Assembly: GCF_000169195.2 (NCBI RefSeq)
Contig: NC_016023.1
Location: 2,418,001 to 2,482,000, forward strand
Direction: 5' to 3'
Origin: Heyndrickxia coagulans 36D1
GTDB lineage: Bacteria > Bacillota > Bacilli > Bacillales > Bacillaceae_C
Length of the DNA stretch: 64,000 nucleotides
The position numbers were made by a program, and so were the translations under genes. The number at the start of each line of letters is the position of its first letter. The first letter of the stretch is position 1. The notes under the pieces were generated by a model. It did no database searches, was not told the origin of the DNA, and saw only the letters and a list, made by a program, of their open reading frames with translations. Shown piece after piece: positions 15,219-23,092 of this stretch.

Positions 15219-15578
15219 GGGGACGTTACGGATTCGACAGGGATAGATCGAGCTCAAGTTGCGAGCCGGGGGGTCGTCCCCGTAACAACGCAACGCCTAA
15301 AAATAACTGGCAAATCTAACACTAAACTCGCTTTAGCTGCCTAATAAGCGCTAAGCGGATCCTCCCTCCATCGCCCACGTGGTAGGGTAAGGGTCTCAAC
15401 TTCAGTGGGATACGCCGGCTGTCCTCCGCCTGGGGACGAAGGAAGAGACCAATCAGGCTAGCGCACCGGACGCCCGCCGATAGGCAGATGGCTGCGCGAA
15501 ATGCGAATATATCGGCTACGCTCGTAGACGCTTGAGTGGCGATATTTCTGGACGTGGGTTCGACTCCCACCGTCTCCA
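15219..15578 (+). ncRNA. ssrA: tmRNA (transfer-messenger RNA)
   Basis: The 5' end GGGGACGTTACGG pairs with the 3' acceptor strand GTCTCC, and a T-arm with GGGTTCGACTCCCAC is present. The tag frame starts at the GGC at 15309 and reads GKSNTKLALAA before TAA (15342-15344); with the alanine carried by tmRNA itself the tag is AGKSNTKLALAA. It ends in ALAA like other Bacillus tags. The terminal CCA is not encoded, so it must be added after transcription; B. subtilis encodes it. SmpB, its partner, lies 3.6 kb upstream. Confidence 0.96.
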
Positions 15579-15610
15579 TTTTAAGAAAAATAAAGAACGG
15601 GATAAAAAAT

Positions 15611-15651
15611 CCGTGAACCCTTGATATGACTGGGTTTGCGGGCTTTTTTTT
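15611..15651 (+). terminator. Intrinsic terminator of ssrA
   Basis: The 10-bp stem CCGTGAACCC/GGGTTTGCGG (with G-T pairs) has an 11-base loop and is followed by eight T. Confidence 0.88.
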
Positions 15652-16049
15652 GTGGAGAATAGGGAAGAAAACAGGCGTTTTGGAAAACTTTTTGCATTCA
15701 TTTTATGTACGGGAATGGGCGGTACGCTTGTGCAAGATGTTGTCAACAATGTTTTGCACAAGCAAACTTTCTCCAGTTTTATGAATCTATTAAAAAATTC
15801 CGGCGCCAATTACGTTAATCTTAAGATTGCAGTAATTCCTGCAAATGACGCAGGCAAATCATACGGTGGAACCCAACGCTCGGCAATGCAGTTAAAACAG
15901 CCAGGCAGCCAAGTCAGCAGGATTGAAAGTCAATATTAATACTTTTGAACATAAAAATGTGATGAGAACCGTATTGATTTCCAGACCGGAATCCTGCACT
16001 ATTAAAGTAAGGTTCCAAATTTTTATGATGGGAAAAGGTGGTCATTGAC
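15652..16049. other. Gap between the tmRNA terminator and the YdbC-like gene
   Basis: A 95-codon open frame (15652-15939) begins inside the terminator tail, has no ribosome-binding site and resembles nothing I know, so it is not called as a gene. The position directly 3' of tmRNA is a common integration site, but no integrase or attachment repeat is visible. Confidence 0.4.
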
Positions 16050-16271
16050 ATGGCAGATTTTAAATATGAAATCAAAGAAACAATCGGAACAATTTCTGAA
16101 TCTCCAAAAGGATGGACAAAAGAACTGAACTTAGTCAGCTGGAACGGAAAGGCGCCGAAATTTGATCTGCGTGACTGGGCGCCGGAACATGAGAAAATGG
16201 GGAAAGGGATTACGCTGAATACGGATGAACTGAAGGCGCTGAAGGACTTACTGAATCAGATGGAATTATAA
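16050..16271 (+). CDS. PC4/YdbC-family ssDNA-binding protein
   Basis: A 73-residue protein of the transcriptional coactivator PC4-like (YdbC) family, which binds single-stranded DNA or RNA as a dimer. Conserved features are GWTKELNLVSWNGKAPKFDLRDWAPEH (residues about 22-48) and GKGITLNTDELKALKDLL. The ATG at 16050 (MADFKYEI) is preferred to an upstream GTG, which lies in the GGAAAAGGTGG ribosome-binding site. Its cellular role in Firmicutes is not settled. Confidence 0.9.
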   Translation: MADFKYEIKETIGTISESPKGWTKELNLVSWNGKAPKFDLRDWAPEHEKMGKGITLNTDELKALKDLLNQMEL

Positions 16272-16322
16272 AGGATGCTCTTAAAAGTCTGAAACGTCAT
16301 TTGGGCGGCTTCTTTTCAGTAC

Positions 16323-16352
16323 GGCTGTCCCGATCCTGCTTTCGGGACAGCC
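16323..16352 (+). terminator. Hairpin terminator after the YdbC-like gene
   Basis: A perfect 11-bp stem (GGCTGTCCCGA/TCGGGACAGCC) with an 8-base loop, followed after six bases by TTTTTATTTT. It separates two convergent genes. Confidence 0.7.
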
Positions 16353-16361
16353 TCAGGATTT

Positions 16362-17561
16362 TTATTTTGTTAATGAAAGTGCTGGCACAATTTTATCTGC
16401 AATCGGGCTACCGATGCCGGTGACGAGATCATAACCGGCTGCTGCGGCATAACCGTTGCTTCCGGTTTGAATATCATGGTAATTCGCAGTATAGCCGCTG
16501 CTTCCGGTTGTGCCGGCGGTATTATAAACAGTGCTAAGGACTTGTGCACTTGATAAGGATTGCGTGCGTCCTTCATTTGCCAGTGCGATGAGCGCTCCCC
16601 AGGCAGGTGCACTAAAGCTTGTTCCGCCAACTTGGAACCAGCCGGATTGGCCATTGTCTTTTGTGCTGGAGTAGACATAGACACCTGTGTTCGGATCCGC
16701 ATCAAAAGATACATCCGGGATACCGCGTTTTGCGCCGACGATACTTGTCCAACCGGATTGATAGGAAGGCCGGCTTTCGTAAGTGCTGGTAGCCCCTCCA
16801 GAACCTGACCATGCAGATTCACTACCGTACTGGCCAGCGCTGGTCAAATTTAAAGTTGTGCCGCCCACCGCAACAACATTCGGTGAGGATGCAGGCCACG
16901 AACTGCCACTCCCGTTATCTCCGGAAGAAGCGAGGTAAGTAATGCCGGTATGATTAAAATGACTGTTATAGGAAGATTCGGTTGAAAATTCTGACCCTCC
17001 CCAGCTGTTAGAGACAACGGTTGCTCCATGACTTGTTGCGTAATCTTCTGCTGCCAGTAAATTAGTGATTGAAGCGGATTTAGCAGCAACTACCATAATT
17101 TTTGCACTCGGGGCAAGCGCGTGTGCCCATTCAACATCAAGGGCTATTTCGAGCGCCCAACCCTCGTCTTTTTTAGGTTTGCCGCCTGGATAAGCGACTT
17201 CAATGTTGGCGCTTGGAAGTCCGAACTGCTGGTCGAACGTGTTGAGGTCGCTGGTAATGGTCGGGCTGCCATACGCTTCGATCAGCGCGATGGTCTGGCC
17301 GGCACCTGTCTTGCTTAATTGATCAATGCCGTAAGCCTTTTTGATTTGTGCTGGTGAGTAAACAGTTGAGACAGCATTTGGATGAATCCCGTTTGAGTTG
17401 TGTTTGTAATGAAGCGGATGATGTGCAACCCAGCCTTTTACCCTATCGGCTGCTGCTATTGTTTTTGCACTGGCAGTCGTGGCTGTGGCAGCTGTTCCCG
17501 CAAATAGCGTAATCGATGCGGCAATAAAGCAAATTTCCAGTTTTTTTACCAGTTTTTTCAA
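16362..17561 (-). CDS. Sedolisin (S53) family serine-carboxyl peptidase, secreted
   Basis: A 399-residue protein with an N-terminal signal peptide (KKLVKKLE, hydrophobic core, cleavage near ATTASA-K). The S53 catalytic set is visible: E138 and D142 (EIALDVEWAHALAP), oxyanion D215 (SSGDNGS) and nucleophile S315 (GGTSFSAPAW). The C-terminal GYDLVTGIGSP belongs to the calcium site. Kumamolisin-type enzymes carry a long activation propeptide; here only about 60 residues separate the signal peptide from the catalytic domain. The TTG at 17561 is chosen because AGGAGG lies 7 bases before it. It probably acts outside the cell, perhaps at acidic pH as family members do. Confidence 0.88.
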   Translation of the reverse strand: MKKLVKKLEICFIAASITLFAGTAATATTASAKTIAAADRVKGWVAHHPLHYKHNSNGIHPNAVSTVYSPAQIKKAYGIDQLSKTGAGQTIALIEAYGSPTITSDLNTFDQQFGLPSANIEVAYPGGKPKKDEGWALEIALDVEWAHALAPSAKIMVVAAKSASITNLLAAEDYATSHGATVVSNSWGGSEFSTESSYNSHFNHTGITYLASSGDNGSGSSWPASSPNVVAVGGTTLNLTSAGQYGSESAWSGSGGATSTYESRPSYQSGWTSIVGAKRGIPDVSFDADPNTGVYVYSSTKDNGQSGWFQVGGTSFSAPAWGALIALANEGRTQSLSSAQVLSTVYNTAGTTGSSGYTANYHDIQTGSNGYAAAAGYDLVTGIGSPIADKIVPALSLTK

Positions 17562-18093
17562 CTTGATCCCTCCTGATTTTGTAAGAATGGCAGCAAAAAA
17601 GAAAAAAATCCTCACCTCCTTGCTTGAACCTGCTATTTTTGTTGAAGGATGGAAGAATCATAGATTGCGGGGAATACCACGTATCCTGTTGCGGCGGTTT
17701 TTTTCTTGTTTCAACATCAATAGTAAAATCAATCTTAGCATGCGAAATATAAAATTATTGACGAAATATGGTGAATTTACATAAAAAATAAAAAAATAGT
17801 AAAATGTAACTAGTCTATTAGCCTGATGATAGCGCTTTTTTCCCATTCAACGAATCTGTAAAAATCTATACCGAATCCTAATGCTTACAGCTATTGAACT
17901 TTTAAAATCTGCCGGCAAGGAATTGAAGCGTATTTTATCAATATATTATGGTTAACACCATGCTTACTTAAAGAACAAATGGGTGAAGAAAAAAACAGAG
18001 AAGTGTCTTATAGAAAGATCTAAAGGACACTGCGTTGATGAAAAAGCAGAGAATTTCTGGATTATTATCTGTCTGTACCATCGTAAACTTTAG
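17562..18093. other. Gap upstream of the protease
   Basis: AT-rich DNA that must contain the minus-strand protease promoter. I cannot choose one set of promoter elements with confidence, and no gene is seen. Confidence 0.4.
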
Positions 18094-18168
18094 ACTCCGT
18101 GTACCGAACCGTACGCACGGCGGGGTTATCCAGAAGTCTGGATAAGTGGTGTGAGAGGCCGGCTAATC
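18094..18168 (+). mobile_element. Remnant of a group II intron 3' end (domain V-like hairpin and part of domain VI)
   Basis: CCGTG-TAC, a short loop, GTA, a two-base CG bulge and CACGG form a domain V-like hairpin. A stem TTATCCAG/CTGGATAA follows, then GTGTGAGAGGCCGGCTAATC, which resembles the 5' strand of domain VI in bacterial group II introns. Its complementary strand and the 3' splice site are missing; the sequence joins directly to an FAH-family fragment. No reverse transcriptase is nearby. The call rests on remembered consensus, not a model search. Confidence 0.5.
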
Positions 18169-18462
18169 AAATAAAGCTCGATTATGAAGTTGAAATTGCA
18201 GTTGTAATAGGCAAGAACGGAAGAAGAACTCCTGAAGAAAAAGCTTTTGAATATATTGCAGGTTATCCTATTTACAATGACGGCTCGGTTCGTGACTGGC
18301 AACAACACACTTTCCAATGGGGATCAGGTAAAAACTTTGAAAGGACAGGGGCATTAGGGCTTGGATGGTGACAAAAGATGAAATCCAAGACGGGGATGTG
18401 CTGACACTGGAAACACGATTGAACGGCGAAGTCATGCAACATGCAACTACAGACATGGTATG
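18165..18462 (+). pseudogene. Fumarylacetoacetate hydrolase (FAH) family fragment, broken
   Basis: The first reading frame gives LDYEVEIAVVIGKNGRR and YIAGYPIYNDGSVRDWQQ, the core of FAH-superfamily proteins with metal-binding acidic residues. Near 18360 a single missing base shifts the frame; the second frame continues MVTKDEIQDGDVLTLETRLN and stops matching after TTDMV. The 5' part is replaced by the intron remnant and the 3' part is cut off by the adjoining ISLre2 element. FAH proteins often act on sugar-acid derivatives, which would fit the uronate cluster nearby, but this copy cannot be functional. Confidence 0.75.
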
Positions 18463-18567
18463 TGTAAAATTTTACTCGAAGGGGCAAATGAGTGGAAAAA
18501 AATGGGAAGACGCTCTATCATCTAATTGTACACTTCAAGATGAACATCTAGAGAGAGAGGTCTTCCC

Positions 18568-19983
18568 ATGGATATTATATCAATAATTGCTGGATTATTA
18601 AAGGATACAAAGAGTCTTATCGAATTTGAAGAACAGCTTAAACTTCTGATGCAGAAGGCTTTTACACAATGGGTTGGGGAAATATTTGAAGAGTTAGATA
18701 AAACAATTAAACAGGAGAAGTTAGAGGAGGGCTGGGTGTACTGCCGGAGTGATAACAGAAACATTCAGTTTCTATTTGGAAGTGTGACCTTTAAACGCTC
18801 ATTAATGCATGACAAGAGAGGAAATTCCCATTATCCTCTGGATGAATGGTTAGGGCTGGTACCACACCAACGATACAGCCCGTTAGTGGAATTAAAGGTG
18901 GCAGAGTTGGCAAGTGAGAACACCTATCGGGAAGTAGCTGATATTTTAAAAGAGTGGACAGCAGTGAGTCTTAGTCACACAACTGTAGGGAACATGGTAA
19001 AACACGTAGGGAAAACTCAGGCGGAAGCCGATAAGGCACTTGTAGAAGAGCTAGAAATAGCTGTTTCCCTGCCTGAGGGGAAGAAGGTAGACTACCTGTT
19101 TTCTGAAGCAGATGGTGTATTCGTTCGGGGACTAAAAAAGAAACAGAGTATGGAAGTCCACCACGCCATTCTCTATGAGGGATGGGAAACCAATGGTAAA
19201 AGGGTCTCCCTGCGTCAGCCCACAGTCATCATGACGACGGAAGACATTCAGACATTTTGGGATGAAGTCCAAGCCACAGCTGCCAACACCTACTCCCTCG
19301 AAAAAACGCATGTCATTACAAACAGTGATGGAGGTGCGGGATACACAGCTGAACGGTTTCAAACAGCTTTCTCACAGTCGGAATTTCCGGTGCTCAACCA
19401 GCTGGATACCTACCACGTTGCACAAGCCATCATAAGGACATTTGGGGGCGGAAAGAGCGAGATCAAGGAGCAAATTAGAAAAGCGATTAGAACGCATGAC
19501 CTGGACCAATTCACGTTATATTTGGATACGCACGAAAGCACCTTGACGGATAAAAAGGCTCTCAAGAAAATCAAGGAATTCCGTTCGTATATCTTGAAAA
19601 ACTGGGACCGCATTTTTGACTGGAGAGACAGGGTGAAAAACGTGCCGGAAGGTGCGAGAGGCCTAGGAGCGATGGAATCGAATCAAAGGCATATCTCCTT
19701 CAGGATGAAAAAAAGGGGCATGCATTGGAGTGAACTTGGCGCAGAAGCCATGGTGAAAATCAAACAAGGCATACTCAATGGGACATTGAGAGAAGCCTAT
19801 CTGAAACACCGTTCAAGAAGCGAGAGAAAGCAACGGAACTTGAAACAATTCATCAGGATGTCTCAACTACTCAAGCAGCCTGTACGCCCGTCAGTGGGCG
19901 TAAAGCACGGATCAGTTGCCCTGCATTCAAGCAGTTCATCGGCAATGGGACATTTAAGCAAAATATTAGAGCTTTCGTTTTAA
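18568..19983 (+). CDS. ISLre2-family transposase (UPF0236)
   Basis: A 471-residue transposase with no interruption. Visible family features are an N-terminal helical region (FEEQLKLLMQKAF), VTFKRSL, the conserved LVELKVAELASENTYREVADIL, the acidic YLFSEADGVFVRG and THVITNSDGGAGY, and QLDTYHVAQAI, which supply the likely catalytic acidic residues. GAGAGAGG precedes the ATG. As the frame is complete, the element may still be active. Confidence 0.92.
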   Translation: MDIISIIAGLLKDTKSLIEFEEQLKLLMQKAFTQWVGEIFEELDKTIKQEKLEEGWVYCRSDNRNIQFLFGSVTFKRSLMHDKRGNSHYPLDEWLGLVPHQRYSPLVELKVAELASENTYREVADILKEWTAVSLSHTTVGNMVKHVGKTQAEADKALVEELEIAVSLPEGKKVDYLFSEADGVFVRGLKKKQSMEVHHAILYEGWETNGKRVSLRQPTVIMTTEDIQTFWDEVQATAANTYSLEKTHVITNSDGGAGYTAERFQTAFSQSEFPVLNQLDTYHVAQAIIRTFGGGKSEIKEQIRKAIRTHDLDQFTLYLDTHESTLTDKKALKKIKEFRSYILKNWDRIFDWRDRVKNVPEGARGLGAMESNQRHISFRMKKRGMHWSELGAEAMVKIKQGILNGTLREAYLKHRSRSERKQRNLKQFIRMSQLLKQPVRPSVGVKHGSVALHSSSSSAMGHLSKILELSF

Positions 19984-20007
19984 GCCTGGCTCAGTGGGGA
20001 CTGATCG

Positions 20008-20132
20008 TTGAGGCGCGCGAAATTTACGAGACTCCTGCGGGAAAAGCGAGCCAGGAAAGACCCCGCAGCGAGGTACGAGCGAGGAGGCTCGCCGGCCGCC
20101 CGCGGAAAGCGAGTGAATTTCGCGCGCCTCAA
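20008..20132. repeat. Long GC-rich palindromic repeat of a type dispersed in Bacillaceae
   Basis: Perfect 17-base arms (TTGAGGCGCGCGAAATT at 20008-20024 and its complement at 20116-20132) enclose ACTCCTGCGGGAAAAGCGAG, GACCCCGCAG and GGAGGCTCGCCGGCCGCCC. I recognise this core as a dispersed, highly structured repeat in many Bacillus and Geobacillus genomes; its function is unknown. Here it lies between the transposase stop and the inferred right end of the ISLre2 element, so it may ride on, or have inserted into, that element. Confidence 0.8.
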
Positions 20133-20296
20133 CATCCCCGTTATCCATCTTTATACGGAAATATTACATCTTTTCCGAAAATTACACCGAGCAAGTAAAG
20201 CACGGTAGCCGAAAGTGTACAAAAAGAGTGTCTTGGAATACCCGATATTTAAACCTTGTCGAGAAAAACTTGACACATACATCCATCACGTCCCGT

Positions 20297-20325
20297 TTTA
20301 CAACCTTTTTAAATTATGTTATAAA
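20297..20325 (+). promoter_or_regulatory. Candidate promoter of the IclR-family gene
   Basis: TTTACA, 17 bases, TATAAA, about 55 bases before the chosen start. Confidence 0.5.
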
Positions 20326-20380
20326 GAGGGTATTCAAAGTTTCTTATTTGGCTACTTCAAAAAGACGGGAGCATAAAAAG

Positions 20381-21151
20381 ATGGAGACGACAACGGAAAA
20401 AAAACCGTACGGCACGGTGCTGATCCGTGCGAAAGATATACTGGACTATCTGGAATACCGGGTGGACCCGGTGAGCCTGCAGGAAATTTGCACGGCTTTA
20501 AATACGAGCAAATCCACGGTCTTAAAAATTTTAAATACCCTTTGCTCGATTGATTTTGTGAAACGGGATGAAGAGACAAAGAAATATACGCTCGGTACCG
20601 CGCTTATCCGTTACGGGGAAACCGCCCGCAAATCTTTTAATATTGTAAACGTGGCGGAAGCGGTGCTCGAAGAACTGAATGACACCATTGGCGAAACCGT
20701 CCACCTTGGTATTTATGAACAGGATCATGTGGTGTACGTGAAAAAGCTGAACGGAAAAGGGCAAATCATTTTAAGCTCGCAGGTCGGGCATACGCTGCCG
20801 CTGTATTGTTCTGCGATGGGAAAAGCGTACTTGGCTGAACAGAGCGAGAAAGATGTGCGTGATTATTTGTCCCGGATTACGATTGAAAAAAGGACTGAAA
20901 ACACGATTACGGACCCGGAAAAACTGATTCAAGATCTCCAGGAAGTCAAACAGCGTGGGTATGCAATTGACAACCAAGAAAATGAAAAAGATATTTACTG
21001 TATTGCGGTGGTTATCAAGCGGAACGGAAAGATCGAAGGCATGATGAGCGTTAGTGCCCCGCGGTTCCGGATCACAGAAGAAAAGAAGCAAAAAATGATT
21101 ACAAGCATCTTAGAGGCACGACAAAAAATTGAAAGCAAATTGAATGGCTAA
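20381..21151 (+). CDS. IclR-family transcriptional regulator, probable uronate/KDG regulator
   Basis: A 256-residue regulator with an N-terminal winged helix (residues about 18-75, SLQEICTALNTSKSTVLKIL) and a C-terminal IclR effector domain (LGIYEQDHVVYV, LPLYCSAMGKAYLA, GYAIDNQENEKDIYCIA). The ATG at 20381 is preceded by GGGAG; an earlier in-frame codon would add about 50 residues foreign to the family. It lies directly before eda-kdgK. Pectin-degradation repressors of the KdgR type in proteobacteria are IclR proteins, so control of this cluster by KDG or a relative is inferred. Matching palindromes occur at three promoters in the cluster. Confidence 0.85.
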   Translation: METTTEKKPYGTVLIRAKDILDYLEYRVDPVSLQEICTALNTSKSTVLKILNTLCSIDFVKRDEETKKYTLGTALIRYGETARKSFNIVNVAEAVLEELNDTIGETVHLGIYEQDHVVYVKKLNGKGQIILSSQVGHTLPLYCSAMGKAYLAEQSEKDVRDYLSRITIEKRTENTITDPEKLIQDLQEVKQRGYAIDNQENEKDIYCIAVVIKRNGKIEGMMSVSAPRFRITEEKKQKMITSILEARQKIESKLNG

Positions 21152-21158
21152 TGGAAAA

Positions 21159-21188
21159 AACTTGTTCCGACACGGGGCAAGTTTTTTA
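21159..21188 (+). terminator. Terminator after the IclR-family gene
   Basis: AACTTGTTCC pairs with GGGGCAAGTT (including G-T pairs) around GACAC, followed by TTTTTTATTTT. Confidence 0.8.
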
Positions 21189-21200
21189 TTTTCTCTTTCA

Positions 21201-21237
21201 TGAAATGGTTTACATAGGAGAGAGTGTGTTGTAAAAT
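21201..21237 (+). promoter_or_regulatory. eda promoter with overlapping CcpA (cre) site
   Basis: TTTACA (21209-21214), 17 bases, TAAAAT. The 14-mer TGAAATGGTTTACA at 21201 matches the cre consensus at all but one position and covers the -35 element, so carbon catabolite repression is predicted. Confidence 0.65.
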
Positions 21238-21265
21238 GAAATTGAATTTATTATTCATAAATAAA

Positions 21266-21282
21266 GTTTATTATATAGAAAT
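21266..21282. promoter_or_regulatory. Candidate IclR-type operator before eda
   Basis: GTTTATTATATAGAAAT has the 5-7-5 layout of two better palindromes in the cluster (at 23061 and 31151), with an intact right half GAAAT and a degenerate left half. Confidence 0.35.
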
Positions 21283-21299
21283 TAAAAGGAGCGTGCACC

Positions 21300-21977
21300 A
21301 TGAAAAAAATGCAGACTTTGCAGGCGTTAGAAAAAAATGGAATTGTGGCCGTGCTGCGTGCAGACTCCGTTGAAAAAGCTTTGCGTATTACGGATGCACT
21401 GATTGCCGGCGGGATCAAAAGCATCGAACTAACTTTTACCGTTCCGAATGCGGATGTTGCCATCAAAAAATTGACGGAACTGTACCAAGACCGTGATGAT
21501 GTCCTCGTTGGAGCTGGCACTGTCCTGGATGCCCAGACCGCCCAGACCGCGCAAATGGCCGGGGCAAAATTCATCGTCGCGCCGACATTTGATCCGGAAA
21601 CGGCTGCTTTTTGTAACCTTTATCAAATCCCTTATATCCCGGGCTGTATGACGGTAAATGAAATGAAAGCGGCCATGCAGGCAGGGGCAGAAGTGATTAA
21701 ACTGTTCCCGAGCAATATTGTCGGGCCGGCATTTGTAAAAGACGTAAAAGCTCCGCTGCCGCAACTTGAAATCATGCCTTCAGGCGGAATCAGTCTGGAC
21801 AATATGGGAAATTGGATCAAAGCAGGCTGTAAAATCCTTGGCGTAGGCGGAAGCTTATTGAAACCTGCCGAAACCAATGATTTTGCGAAAGTGACCGAGA
21901 CAGCAAGAGCGTTTGTGGACAAATATCAGCAACTAACAGAAGCCGTGCATCAGCAATCGAGGGGTCAATATGCCTAA
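21300..21977 (+). CDS. eda: 2-keto-3-deoxy-6-phosphogluconate (KDPG) aldolase
   Basis: The 225-residue class I aldolase of the KDPG/KHG family cleaves KDPG to pyruvate and glyceraldehyde-3-phosphate, the last step of uronate breakdown. The Schiff-base lysine is K134 (AEVIKLFPS), with R20 and E43 (SIELTF) in the active site and GTVLD and PSGGI for phosphate and pyruvate binding. AAAAGGAGC precedes the ATG. It overlaps the next gene by 8 bases. Confidence 0.95.
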   Translation: MKKMQTLQALEKNGIVAVLRADSVEKALRITDALIAGGIKSIELTFTVPNADVAIKKLTELYQDRDDVLVGAGTVLDAQTAQTAQMAGAKFIVAPTFDPETAAFCNLYQIPYIPGCMTVNEMKAAMQAGAEVIKLFPSNIVGPAFVKDVKAPLPQLEIMPSGGISLDNMGNWIKAGCKILGVGGSLLKPAETNDFAKVTETARAFVDKYQQLTEAVHQQSRGQYA

Positions 21978-22974
21978 AATTTTAACACTTGGAGAGATTT
22001 TGCTGCGCCTTTCCACCTCCCCGGGAGATCTTTTATCCTGCAGCCATTCTTTCAATGTAAACTACGGCGGGGCGGAGGCGAATGTTGCCACAACGCTTGC
22101 CAGTTTCGGGCATGACGTTGCGTTTGCGAGCAAAGTGCCGGATTCCCCTTTGGGAGCGGCTGCAGTGAGAAGCCTCCGGGCAAGCGGTATTGATACTTCC
22201 CGTCTTCTAATGGGCGGCAACCGGCTCGGCATCTATTTTTTGGAACAGGGGGGCACATTGCGCAATTCCAAAGTGATCTATGACAGGGAAAGTTCCAGCT
22301 TTTCACAGATGGATATTGGCGAGTGGGATTTTGACCGGCTTTTTGCGGATGTGGCCCTTTTCCACCTGACTGGCATTACCTTTGCTGTGTCCGAATCATG
22401 GAAATATTATGGGCAAATTCTCGTTAAAGCGGCTTTTGATCGCGGCATTCCGGTCAGCTACGACATCAATTACCGGCCGGCAATGTGGACGATGGAAGAG
22501 GCGAGGGCAGCCATTATCCCGATCTTGCCGATGCTCACTTACTGCTGTGCCAACTATCTTGATGCCCGAAACTTTTTTGGCATTGATGCATCGGTGGCTG
22601 TGCCCGGCAATATGGAAGCATGTTACCGGGAAATCAGCCGCAAGTACCCGAATCTCCGCGCACTCTATGCGACAGACCGGAACGTCATCTCCCCGACCTG
22701 CCATGAATTGCAGGGCATGCTCTGGACTGGCGGTGTTTTTATACAATCCAGGCGTTACCGTATGGAGCAGATCGTAGACCGGATCGGCGGCGGGGATGCC
22801 TATGCGGCGGGGATGCTCCACGGCTTCTTAACCGGGATGGATCCGGAAGAAACCGTACAATTTGCGACTGCCACCTCTGTGTTGAAACATTCTGTGAACG
22901 GGGATGCGCTGCCGCTTTCAGCAGACGAAGTCCGATCATGGGAAGGCGCTTCCGGCCGGGAAGTCGTTCGGTAA
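21970..22974 (+). CDS. kdgK: 2-keto-3-deoxygluconate kinase, PfkB family (copy 1)
   Basis: A 334-residue sugar kinase of the ribokinase/PfkB family. The N-terminal GGAEANVATTLASFGHDVAF and the C-terminal active-site motif DRIGGGDAYAAG (catalytic aspartate) are present. Its overlap with eda points to KDG as substrate, giving KDPG. A second PfkB kinase of similar annotation lies at 31186; the two differ markedly, so one may serve a related ketodeoxy acid. The kinase class is certain, the substrate is from context. Confidence 0.85.
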   Translation: MPKILTLGEILLRLSTSPGDLLSCSHSFNVNYGGAEANVATTLASFGHDVAFASKVPDSPLGAAAVRSLRASGIDTSRLLMGGNRLGIYFLEQGGTLRNSKVIYDRESSSFSQMDIGEWDFDRLFADVALFHLTGITFAVSESWKYYGQILVKAAFDRGIPVSYDINYRPAMWTMEEARAAIIPILPMLTYCCANYLDARNFFGIDASVAVPGNMEACYREISRKYPNLRALYATDRNVISPTCHELQGMLWTGGVFIQSRRYRMEQIVDRIGGGDAYAAGMLHGFLTGMDPEETVQFATATSVLKHSVNGDALPLSADEVRSWEGASGREVVR

Positions 22975-23003
22975 ACAAGTGCTCAAAAAAACCAAAAAAA
23001 CTA

Positions 23004-23031
23004 TTGAATAAATTTGAAAGCGGATTATAAT
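23004..23031 (+). promoter_or_regulatory. Promoter of the uxaB-uxaA-uxaC-transporter genes
   Basis: TTGAAT, 16 bases, TATAAT, about 60 bases before uxaB. A partial cre-like sequence (TGAAAGCGGATTAT) overlaps the -10 region. Confidence 0.65.
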
Positions 23032-23060
23032 AAGGAGTGTAAGAACAAATAAGAAACTTG

Positions 23061-23077
23061 ATTTCCAAATAGGAAAT
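23061..23077. promoter_or_regulatory. Candidate IclR-type operator before uxaB
   Basis: A 17-base palindrome ATTTCCAAATAGGAAAT lies just downstream of the predicted transcription start, where repressor binding would block initiation or elongation. It has the same ATTTC-N7-GAAAT form as the site before the second KDG kinase. Confidence 0.6.
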
Positions 23078-23092
23078 AAAGGAGGGGCGAAT

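Larger units (their letters stand above)
18462..20187 (+). mobile_element. ISLre2-family insertion sequence (ends approximate)
   Basis: The element contains one transposase gene. Candidate terminal inverted repeats are GTGTAAAATTTTA near 18462 and the complement of TTTTCCGAAAATTACAC ending at 20187; they match only partly. A second pair, GTACACTT at 18528 and AAGTGTAC at about 20214, is also possible. No target duplication is evident. It truncates the FAH-family fragment. A leader hairpin (TGGGAAGAC/GTCTTCCCA) lies just before the transposase start. Confidence 0.7.

Noticed and set aside
15516-15809. Minus-strand frame ending WRRWESNPRP
   Set aside because: This peptide is a well-known false translation of tmRNA 3' ends, and the frame crosses the terminator.
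15652-15939. Plus-strand frame of 95 codons after tmRNA
   Set aside because: It begins with GTG inside the terminator T-run region, has no ribosome-binding site and no recognisable domain. It could be a remnant, but I cannot support it as a gene.
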